Source: Verrucomicrobiaceae bacterium
Lineage (GTDB): Bacteria; Verrucomicrobiota; Verrucomicrobiae; Verrucomicrobiales; Akkermansiaceae
Length of the DNA: 19,328 nt
Assembly (NCBI GenBank): GCA_947372405.1
Contig: CANBTO010000028.1
Span: forward strand, 1-19,328
Reading direction: 5' to 3'
Position numbers and translations under genes: made by a program. The notes under the pieces were generated by a model. It worked only from the letters and a program-made list of their open reading frames with translations, searched no databases and had not been told where the DNA came from. Of the stretch, positions 8,456 through 15,081 are shown piece by piece; within the stretch, counting starts at the first letter, position 1; every line of letters begins with the position of its first letter.

Positions 8456-9837
8456 AACCTCTTTCCCTGACCATCTTTCTTGGCCTCGCGCTCGCCGCTC
8501 CTGTGAGGGCCGATGATCCGCAGTCCATCGTGCAGTTTGCCAATGGCGACCGCCTCGCCGGTTCGATGGAGTCCCTCACTACGGACATGCTGGTCTTGAA
8601 ATCTCCGGTGCTTGAACAGCCCGCCCGGTTCTCCATCAAAAACCTGTTGGACCTGTCGCTGCCGGGAAGCATTTCTCCCGAAGCGGCCGACCATGTGGCG
8701 ACGCTCACCCTCACCAACGGAGATGTCGTGCGTGGTCAGCTTGCCTCGGTGACCGATGATGTCGTCTCGCTGGACACATGGTTTGCCGGACGAATGAATT
8801 TCAACCGGCTGATGGTTTCCGGACTGAAGATCGACGCGCGCGCCGCATTCCTCTATCTTGGGCCGACCGGTCTGGATGGATGGAAGCAATCCGAGTCGAA
8901 ACCGGCCTGGACTTTCAGCGGATCGGCCTTCCGTTCCCGCGCGACCGGCGGTATCGCGAAGGACGGCCTGTTGCCCCAGGAATGCTCCGTCGTCTTCGAC
9001 GTCGCATGGAAGGGTGATGCTCTCGGGCTGAAGGTTATTCTCTTTTCCGCGGACCCGGCTGACGACACGCCGTCCTCCGGATATGAGGTCTCCTTCCAGC
9101 GCGGCACCATCTATCTGCGGAACTGCAAAACCCAGAGTTTTCTTGGCAGCGCCCATTCTCCCGCGCTCATGGAGAACAGCAAAGTGAAGGTGGAAATCCG
9201 CGCGAGTTCGAAATCCGGCAAGGTCTGCCTGATCATCGATGACCATGCGGTCGAAGTTTGGAACGATCCGGATTTTGCCAAAGGCAAGTTCGGCCAGTGC
9301 CTGCACTTCGTTTCCCCCAGCACACTGCCACTGCGCATCTCGGGCATCGGTGTTTCCAACTGGGATGGCCAGGTCGACCGCATGCCGGACCCGCGTGTGG
9401 GTATGATACAGCGCTTCGGCATCCGTGGAATGCAGGAGGATCCGGGGAATCCGCCTCCGCCCGTGAAACCTCAGGAAGGGCGCATGGAACTCGCCAATGG
9501 CGACACCATGACCGGCGAGGTGGCCTCGATCAAAGACGGCATGATCGATGTGAAATCTCCGCTTGGAGACATCAAGGTGCCTGTTTCCAGGCTTCGCACG
9601 GTGGCGTTGAAAAAAGTCGATCTTGAGCGCTGCATCCGCCGCAACGGGGACGTCCGCGCCTCGCTGCCCGATGGTTCGTCAATGGTTTTCAGGCTCGATG
9701 CCGTGGAGGGCGGTCTTCTGAAAGGCTCCAGCCAGAACTTCGGAAAAGCTGACTTCAAGATCTCCGCGTTTAGCAGGATCGAATTCAACATCTACGACCC
9801 GGAGCTCGAGGACAAGCGCTCCGCCGGAACGTGGTGA
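8452..9837 (+). CDS. Secreted NGD-module/LamG-like protein, paralogue 3
   Basis: This 461-residue protein starts at an ATG overlapping the upstream stop (ATGA). A signal peptide (MKPLSLTIFLGLALAAPVRA) is followed by two intact modules with FANGDRLAGSM and LTNGDVVRGQL, the second ending in FLYLGPTGLDGW. The LamG-like sandwich has WTFSGSAFRSR, VEIRASSKSGKVCLIIDD and ISGIGVSNWDG. A third module (ELANGDTMTGEVASIKDGMI) and a further beta segment close the protein. It has the clearest three-copy NGD pattern of the family. It is the last of the coupled genes: an 85-nt gap containing hairpins follows before the barrel gene. A glycan-binding or scaffold role in the periplasm is inferred only. Confidence 0.75.
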   Translation: MKPLSLTIFLGLALAAPVRADDPQSIVQFANGDRLAGSMESLTTDMLVLKSPVLEQPARFSIKNLLDLSLPGSISPEAADHVATLTLTNGDVVRGQLASVTDDVVSLDTWFAGRMNFNRLMVSGLKIDARAAFLYLGPTGLDGWKQSESKPAWTFSGSAFRSRATGGIAKDGLLPQECSVVFDVAWKGDALGLKVILFSADPADDTPSSGYEVSFQRGTIYLRNCKTQSFLGSAHSPALMENSKVKVEIRASSKSGKVCLIIDDHAVEVWNDPDFAKGKFGQCLHFVSPSTLPLRISGIGVSNWDGQVDRMPDPRVGMIQRFGIRGMQEDPGNPPPPVKPQEGRMELANGDTMTGEVASIKDGMIDVKSPLGDIKVPVSRLRTVALKKVDLERCIRRNGDVRASLPDGSSMVFRLDAVEGGLLKGSSQNFGKADFKISAFSRIEFNIYDPELEDKRSAGTW

Positions 9838-9887
9838 GCATGGCGGAAAAATCGTGACGGCAAGCGCCGGAAGGGGAATTTTTTCCA

Positions 9888-9906
9888 AAGAAAGTCCGGC
9901 TTTCTT
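9888..9906. terminator. Hairpin between paralogue 3 and the barrel gene
   Basis: AAGAAAG-TCCGG-CTTTCTT is a perfect 7-bp stem with a 5-nt loop, preceded by a second small palindrome, GGAA-TTTT-TTCC (9875-9886). No U tract follows directly. It ends 16 nt before the ATG of the next gene, so it may be an attenuating or processing hairpin separating two expression units rather than a full terminator. Confidence 0.4.
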
Positions 9907-9922
9907 CCGTTAGTTGATCCGC

Positions 9923-10801
9923 ATGTCGATGATCTACAAAACTTCAGTCGTATTCCTTGGTGCAACCTCGCTGGCATCCGCGCAAACCGTCACTGCTCTG
10001 AAAACCGGTTCCCCGCCGGTGGTCGGTGAGGTCCAGGTCAGCGCCTCGGACCTCGTCGAAGAAAAACGCGACGGCGTGAACGGCGAGCCCGAGTGGGTCC
10101 GCCAGCGCCGCTTCAGCAACACCCGCGTGTACATCCAGAAGGATCCATGGGAAATGGGCGTCGAGGAATGGTGGCGAGTCCGTACCTATGACGGCGGACG
10201 GGTGACCAACCGCTTCCAGCAGGAATTCGAAATCGGCCTGCCATACCGCATGCAGCTCGATCTTTACGACAAATACATCCACGACAACCAGGACCCGAAA
10301 GGCTGGCTGCATGACGAATTCGCCGTGGAGCTCCGCTACGCCTTCGCGGACTGGGGCAAGCTCCCCGGAAATCCCACGATCTACGAGGAATACGCTTTCA
10401 TCGACGGTGGGCCGGATGCTTTGGAATCGAAGCTGCTCTTTGGCGACGACTATCAAGGCTGGCACTGGGGCGTGAACTTCATCAACGAACACGAGCTGTG
10501 GGGTGACAAGGAAACCGTGTGGCGGATTGCAGCGGGCCTCTCCCGCACGATCATCGACAGCAAGCTGTCCCTGGGTTTGGAAGGGCAGTGGGAGCATCCG
10601 GAAGGTGAGAGCAACGAGTTTCTCCTCGGCCCCTCCATCCAGTGGCTTCCAACATCCAACACCCATCTGGACCTGGTGACCATGGCAGGGCTCAACAATG
10701 CCTCACCGAATGTGGAGTGCTGGTTGATTTTCGGTTTCGACTTCGGGCCGGGAACCCACAAGCAGCAAGGCTACAAACCGACTTCGGTTGGCGGGAATTG
10801 A
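9923..10801 (+). CDS. Putative outer-membrane beta-barrel protein
   Basis: The open frame begins at a TTG at 9914, but the ATG at 9923 (or 9929) gives a standard signal peptide (MSMIYKTSVVFLGATSLASA). The mature part of about 270 residues is rich in alternating aromatic and polar residues. Amphipathic strands can be seen, such as NRFQQEFEIGLPYRMQLDLY, FAVELRYAFADWG, WHWGVNFINEHELWG, TVWRIAAGLSRTI and KLSLGLEGQWEH, with tight turns between them. This is the pattern of a 10-12-strand outer-membrane barrel. The end CWLIFGFDFGPG looks like a terminal strand, although a short hydrophilic tail follows it. It sits 9 bp before a TonB-family gene, so an energised or structurally linked envelope role is suggested. 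No plug or TonB-box is visible, so it is not a classical TonB-dependent receptor. The substrate is unknown. Confidence 0.65.
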   Translation: MSMIYKTSVVFLGATSLASAQTVTALKTGSPPVVGEVQVSASDLVEEKRDGVNGEPEWVRQRRFSNTRVYIQKDPWEMGVEEWWRVRTYDGGRVTNRFQQEFEIGLPYRMQLDLYDKYIHDNQDPKGWLHDEFAVELRYAFADWGKLPGNPTIYEEYAFIDGGPDALESKLLFGDDYQGWHWGVNFINEHELWGDKETVWRIAAGLSRTIIDSKLSLGLEGQWEHPEGESNEFLLGPSIQWLPTSNTHLDLVTMAGLNNASPNVECWLIFGFDFGPGTHKQQGYKPTSVGGN

Positions 10802-10810
10802 TCATCGTTC

Positions 10811-11629
10811 ATGTCCGTCCGTCCCCCAAAACCTTGCGTCGTCAGGCCTGCTTCTGTGCCAGACCAGCAGCCCGTGCACACGGGTCGGCGCATGGGGCGC
10901 GGGCGATTCGCGATCGGCGGCAAAGGTTTGTTAGGTTCGCTCCTCTTCCACGGCTGCCTGATCGCCGCCGCATGTACAGTCACGCTGGTGCAATACGGCG
11001 GCCAGGGTTCTACGGGTGGCTCCTCCTCGGGGGAAGGCGTGGACTTCCAGATGTTCCCGGTGTCTCGGTCTTCACTCAGTGAGGCCGCGCCTCGATCCCA
11101 TTCGCTGCCGGTACTTGTGGCCCGGAACCGGGAGAGCAGGATTGTAATTCCGGATGTGGCGGAGATCCCTCCATTGGAACCCGTGTTGCAGAAAACCACC
11201 GACGCGCAAACGAGTCTCGCGTCCTCATTGGAACCCGCACTGGGTGAATCACCGGATTTTTCCAATTCATCCGGCAAAGGTTCCTTGGCGGGCGAAGGCA
11301 AACATGAAGGCAAAAGCAAAGGCGTGGGACGCGGCAGTTCGCCGGCTGGCAAAAGCCCGGTCGTTGCGCCGCCCAAGCTGATCTCATCCCCGGCACCCCG
11401 CTACCCGTCCGCCGCGAAGGCAGCCCGCACGACCGGCAGGGTCGCGGTTCTCATCCGGGTGCGTGGCGATGGCACCGCCGCATCGGCGAAAGTTTATCAT
11501 GGCAGCGGCCACGCCGAGCTCGATCAGGCCGCGGTCGATGCCGCGCGTTCGTGGACCTTTTCCAAATCCCCCTCGCTCGGCCCGTCTGATACGGTCGATG
11601 TCGTCGTGCAGGTGAACTTCTCGCTTTGA
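10811..11629 (+). CDS. TonB-family energy transducer
   Basis: The protein has 272 residues. A basic cytoplasmic N-terminus precedes a single membrane segment (about 40-61). A periplasmic Ser/Gly/Lys-rich linker follows (about 62-187) instead of the usual Pro-rich rod. The TonB C-terminal domain (188-272) is recognisable by PRYPSAAKAARTTGRVAVLI, the core VRGDGTAASAKVYHGSG, and LDQAAVDAARSWTF. Family members link the ExbB/ExbD proton channel of the inner membrane to outer-membrane proteins. No exbB or exbD is in the window, so any partner lies elsewhere. It follows the barrel gene by 9 bp and is probably cotranscribed with it. It ends 33 bp before a convergent gene. Confidence 0.85.
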   Translation: MSVRPPKPCVVRPASVPDQQPVHTGRRMGRGRFAIGGKGLLGSLLFHGCLIAAACTVTLVQYGGQGSTGGSSSGEGVDFQMFPVSRSSLSEAAPRSHSLPVLVARNRESRIVIPDVAEIPPLEPVLQKTTDAQTSLASSLEPALGESPDFSNSSGKGSLAGEGKHEGKSKGVGRGSSPAGKSPVVAPPKLISSPAPRYPSAAKAARTTGRVAVLIRVRGDGTAASAKVYHGSGHAELDQAAVDAARSWTFSKSPSLGPSDTVDVVVQVNFSL

Positions 11630-11662
11630 TAGAGATCGTTACAGAAAGTTCGCAGGCATGCC

Positions 11663-12580
11663 TCAGCGCGGGATGGCCGAAAAATGCGTGACGAGCGATT
11701 CAAGGTCGGAATCATCCGCGTGCTGGTAGCGTGGTGCCAGCCTGCCGCGTTCGATCTGCACGAGATCGGGTGTGTTTGCATGGACCGTGCGGCATTCCAC
11801 TACGTATCCGTGCGCTTCGAAAAACCGGACCCAATCGCTCCGCAGCCAGCGGTTATGGTAGTCCAGAGAGTTTCCCATCACCTGCCCGAATTCGTCCTCG
11901 GACAAGGTGTATTGGAGTAACGGGGAAATCGACTTGTCCGCGTGCCAGCGATGATCGCGGTGATCCACCACATGGCTGAGGACTCCGTCGGGACGCATCG
12001 CCTGTTTGACCATTTCCATCCACTGCTCAAGTTCATCCGGCGTGTAATGTTCCATGACGCCGGTGGAAAACATCAGTCCGATGTTGCCGCGCCACGGTGC
12101 CTCCATCGCGATGGTGTGATCCGCCGAATAGGTCATGCCGATCTCCTTCATGACTCCCAGCGGATCTCCGGTGACGGGAAGTTTGTTCAACAGCGATTCC
12201 ACCCGGCCCGCCGGTGCGGAGGAAAGTCCCGCCAACACCGGACCTTTCTCCGACAGCAGGCGTTTTGAAACGCCCAGATAGCGGCCGCTCATCCGGTCGT
12301 CCGCGTCTGTTAGCAAGCCGGGGCGATCCGTGGCCACCGCCATGGCGTAAGCCGGAGCGGATGTGGCGCCGCAGTTGAAACACCACATCGAAACGTCTCG
12401 TGCCTGCGGGCCGAAGTGACGCTGCGTGACAGCGAGGTGGTTGGGAAACACTCGGAACCACTTTGTCGCCATCCCGGCTTGTGTGCCGAGAACCTTGGCG
12501 GTGAGCCAGCGATAGAGTTGGTGGCCGCCGGGTGCGGCGGTCAGTGTCCGGCGGACGAGTGATTTGAGTTTCCAGTTCAT
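11663..12580 (-). CDS. Divergent class I SAM-methyltransferase-like protein
   Basis: The product has 305 residues from the ATG at 12580. The frame extends further upstream, but that part overlaps the vanW-like gene, so the start 25 nt after its stop is preferred. Residues 166-188 read NIGLMFSTGVMEHYTPDELEQWM-like, matching the motif-II/III region of class I methyltransferases (hydrophobic strand, then VMEHY). AMRPDGVLSHVVDHRDH follows as the typical 'leader sends a summary' segment after it. The usual glycine-rich motif I is replaced by CFNCGATSAPAYA (68-80), so cofactor binding is uncertain. It is the last gene of a minus-strand set with an LD-carboxypeptidase and a VanW protein. A role in modifying a cell-envelope glycan or lipid is inferred from that context. 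Confidence 0.65.
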   Translation of the reverse strand: MNWKLKSLVRRTLTAAPGGHQLYRWLTAKVLGTQAGMATKWFRVFPNHLAVTQRHFGPQARDVSMWCFNCGATSAPAYAMAVATDRPGLLTDADDRMSGRYLGVSKRLLSEKGPVLAGLSSAPAGRVESLLNKLPVTGDPLGVMKEIGMTYSADHTIAMEAPWRGNIGLMFSTGVMEHYTPDELEQWMEMVKQAMRPDGVLSHVVDHRDHRWHADKSISPLLQYTLSEDEFGQVMGNSLDYHNRWLRSDWVRFFEAHGYVVECRTVHANTPDLVQIERGRLAPRYQHADDSDLESLVTHFSAIPR

Positions 12581-12605
12581 GAAGTGTGATGTGGAGCGTC
12601 GAAAA

Positions 12606-13451
12606 CTAAGCGGATGGGTTTTCCTCCCGGGTGACCAGATGCTCGGCCGGATAGACCACCCGGCAGTCATTGTCACATAACAACTCGCGGCGCTTACCAC
12701 TGCCGTCTTCGTATTCACGCCAGAGTTTGTTGCGCCTGCGGACCACGCCCGAAACCTTCACGAACTCATGATCGGTTTCGATCATCCGGCAACGGAACGG
12801 CATTGCGCTCGCGCTGCGGATGGCCACCCGGCAAAGGGGTGGATCAACCGAAGCTTCAAGCAGCAGCGGGAAATCCAGGGTGTTGCGCAACCGCAGGTCC
12901 ACATGGTTGTAAAAAACCGTGGCCCCGCAGCCGAAGGGGGCCGTGCGGTTCGCGTCCGGAAACAGATCCAGCGAGTGGCGGTGGCGCTCGATGATTTCCA
13001 TCCCCGTCTCGATGCCGGACAGCACGATGAGATTCGCCAGTTGGCATAGCCCGCCGCCGACGGCGGTGACCGTTTCCCCGTCGCGGAACTCCAGCGCCGG
13101 CAGATAACCGAGGCGGCGCGTGGACGGGCCGATGGTGCGGTTGAAGGAAAACACCTCGCCGGGCATGATCACCAGGCCGTTGAGTCTGGCCGCGCCGAGT
13201 TCGAGGTTGCGGGTCTTTTCGACGGTGTGTGCGGAGAGCGAGCCGGCAACCTCGCGCTTGAGCGGCGAGGACTTTTCCGAAACCAGAACCGGATAATCAG
13301 CGGCACTGCCGCGACTGCGGGCGATCCGGTCCGGCGAGCGGAAATCCTGCCAGTCACGCAGCCGCCTGCGGATGAAGACCCGCACGCCGAAGGGCACGAA
13401 CCGGTGCAACGGGTTGCGCCCTACCGTGGCGGAGGATTCGGTGTTTGCCAT
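12606..13451 (-). CDS. VanW family protein
   Basis: This 281-residue protein carries the VanW domain at about 78-205. Its motifs in order are LNGLVIMPGEVFSFN (90-104), the glycine motif VGGGLCQLAN (131-140) with its Cys, IIERHRHS (153-160) and GCGATVFYNHVDLRLRN (174-190). VanW proteins occur in some glycopeptide-resistance clusters and as housekeeping envelope genes; their activity is not established. There is no obvious signal peptide, and the N-terminus is strongly basic. It lies between an LD-carboxypeptidase (44 nt upstream) and a methyltransferase-like gene (25 nt downstream), consistent with a peptidoglycan-related operon. No vanA/vanH/vanX genes are nearby, so glycopeptide resistance is not implied. 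Confidence 0.88.
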   Translation of the reverse strand: MANTESSATVGRNPLHRFVPFGVRVFIRRRLRDWQDFRSPDRIARSRGSAADYPVLVSEKSSPLKREVAGSLSAHTVEKTRNLELGAARLNGLVIMPGEVFSFNRTIGPSTRRLGYLPALEFRDGETVTAVGGGLCQLANLIVLSGIETGMEIIERHRHSLDLFPDANRTAPFGCGATVFYNHVDLRLRNTLDFPLLLEASVDPPLCRVAIRSASAMPFRCRMIETDHEFVKVSGVVRRRNKLWREYEDGSGKRRELLCDNDCRVVYPAEHLVTREENPSA

Positions 13452-13495
13452 GGACGGGTTCCTCGAAGCCTTCGATGTTATGATGACAAGTCAAG

Positions 13496-14404
13496 TTATC
13501 TGTTATGATATTTGATCCGCGATCCGTCGCCGGAAACATCCAGAGTGATCCTTCCTCCCATCAGCAAAGGTTCGTTCGGAAGTTCATGTCCTGCCGGAAA
13601 TCCGAAAACCACGGGATAAGAATAATCCTCCACCGCCTCCCTGATGATCTCGCATGCCGTCCGGCCATAAGGTGCCGATCCTTCCTTCATCCCCGTGAAA
13701 TGGCCGACGATCAACCCGGAGAGTTGTTCGAGAACACGCCCCGCTTTGAGATTCCGCATCATCCGGTCGATGTGATAGAGCTGCTCGTTGATGTCCTCGA
13801 TGAACAGGATTTTTCCCTTCGGTCTGAGGTCGAGTGGCGTGCCTCTCAAACTCTGGATCACCGACAGGTTGCCGCCCGTCAGAACACCCGACGCGCTGCC
13901 CGTCCGGTTCAACGCGTGCGCAGGCAGCACACCCCCGGATCTTTCTCCTTCCAGCAAACCCATCATCCGCAGGAAGCTCCCGGTCGGCTTGTCATGTTTC
14001 CCGAACATCGAAGTCATGACGCCATGGACGGATGCGGTCCTGCTGCGCGAAAGCCACGAGTGAAACACCGTGATGTCACTGAAACCCACCAGCCATTTCG
14101 GGTTTTCGAAAAACGAAGTCCAGTCCAGCCGCTCGTGGGTTCGAACCGAACCGTATCCACCGCGCGAGAAGAAGACCGCTTTGACGGACGGATCATCCAA
14201 AGCCTGCTGCATGTCCGCCGCGCGCTCCACATCACTTCCCGAAAACACCCCGTCCTCACCGAACGCGTGCCTGCCAATCTCCACCTTGTATCCCCGCTGC
14301 CGGAGAAGCATGGCTCCGTGTTCCACCACCTGCCGGTCGATCCTGCCGGCAGGCGAGATGATCACAACCTTGTCACCGGGCGTGAGATGGGGAGGATACT
14401 TCAT
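13496..14404 (-). CDS. ldcA: LD-carboxypeptidase, peptidase family S66
   Basis: The product has 302 residues from the ATG at 14404. An upstream in-frame start at 14509 would add a Pro-rich tail unlike the family, while MKYPPHLTPGDKVVIISPAG is a typical S66 beginning. Signature pieces include SRGGYGSVRTHERLDW (80-95), the nucleophile region VGFSDITVFH with Ser109, FIEDINEQLYHIDRM with Glu203, and FPAGHELPNEP with His273. These complete the Ser-Glu-His triad of the family. Members cleave the L-Lys/mDAP-D-Ala bond of tetrapeptides in the cytoplasm during peptidoglycan recycling (LdcA) or inactivate microcin C-type compounds (MccF). The length fits both. It is first in a probable operon with VanW and methyltransferase-like genes, which favours the cell-wall role. 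Confidence 0.9.
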   Translation of the reverse strand: MKYPPHLTPGDKVVIISPAGRIDRQVVEHGAMLLRQRGYKVEIGRHAFGEDGVFSGSDVERAADMQQALDDPSVKAVFFSRGGYGSVRTHERLDWTSFFENPKWLVGFSDITVFHSWLSRSRTASVHGVMTSMFGKHDKPTGSFLRMMGLLEGERSGGVLPAHALNRTGSASGVLTGGNLSVIQSLRGTPLDLRPKGKILFIEDINEQLYHIDRMMRNLKAGRVLEQLSGLIVGHFTGMKEGSAPYGRTACEIIREAVEDYSYPVVFGFPAGHELPNEPLLMGGRITLDVSGDGSRIKYHNR

Positions 14405-15081
14405 TTCGGCAATGACTGATGGAGGGTGTTGTGGGGAAGGTCTGTCGGGTGACACCGTGCAGGCTGGAAATTGCGGCACCAAAAAGCAAGCGGGGAGCTG
14501 TGCTTCCATCAGCCTGCGGTCATCAATGTAGCGGCGCGTCTATGACCGTCGATCTTCAAGGAGTGTGGTCGTCCTGCCCGTCATCCCAGTCAATACCCAC
14601 CCCGGCCAACGCGCACGTCTTCCTCGATCTCCCCGAAGCCGGCATCACCATCCCCCTGGCCGATCTCCACAGGGACGTTGCTTGATTGACGCGAGCCCGG
14701 CATGAAGAAGTTGAGGGCACCGCGAATCTCGCGAATCTTGCGAATCTCCAAATATTGAAGAAAAGGCAAAGAGGGAGCCTTTCGGCTTCTCTTCCAAAGA
14801 TTCGCAGGATTAGCGAGATTCTCGGTGCCTGCTCCACTTTGCTATCCACCTGGAAAGTGAAATGAACCACAACCGGAGCGAAGCGGAGATGCCCCCGCCC
14901 GGCCATGGCTCCCATGCGTGAGCGGCATTTCCACACCCTCTGGATTCGCGTCTCGATTGGCTGGAGCAGCAGATTGCGCTTGTCACAGGGCACTCGCTTA
15001 ATTTTGTTATGACCTTGATGGTTTGAGGAAAAGATCCGCCTTTCCGTCAGACCACCTGCTTCATCAACCCCCACGGCAACC
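14405..15081. promoter_or_regulatory. 677-bp divergent intergenic region
   Basis: The region separates the leftward ldcA operon from the rightward delta-60 gene, so it should hold both promoters. A small open frame (14541-14685) is not similar to anything I know. The large palindrome at 14709-14838 occupies the centre. To its right, GGAGATGCC and GGCATTTCC (about 14886-14933) form a second near-perfect inverted pair. TTGCGC and TTAATT 18 bp apart (about 14975-15004) could be a weak promoter for the gene at 15082. None is proven. Confidence 0.4.
14709..14838. repeat. Large imperfect palindrome with 9-bp internal periodicity (MITE/REP-like)
   Basis: The left arm (14716-14747) and right arm (14798-14829) are inverted copies matching at 29 of 32 positions. 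Outer bases extend the stem with small bulges (AGT and GAG pairing with CTC and ACT, to 14709 and 14838). The left arm consists of three GCGAATCT units spaced 9 bp apart. The 50-bp centre folds again: GAAGA (14757) pairs with TCTTC (14790-14794), and AAAGGC (14762) pairs with GCCTTT (14777-14782). The whole would make one hairpin of about 130 nt. It has no coding content. A mobile miniature element or an interspersed palindromic repeat is the likely explanation. Confidence 0.75.

Noticed and set aside
8182..9306. Minus-strand open frame of about 370 codons
   Set aside because: Antisense to paralogues 2 and 3, with shadow-like composition.
12581..12718. N-terminal extension of the methyltransferase-like protein
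   Set aside because: It lies inside the VanW gene in another frame; the ATG at 12580 fits operon spacing.
12606..13451. Glycopeptide-resistance cluster
   Set aside because: Only the VanW-family gene is present; no vanH, vanA, vanX or regulator genes are seen.
13505..14419. Plus-strand open frame of about 300 codons
   Set aside because: Antisense to the LD-carboxypeptidase, whose catalytic triad is clear.
14541..14685. Small plus-strand open frame of 47 codons
   Set aside because: No ribosome-binding site or known motif; the region is better described as intergenic.
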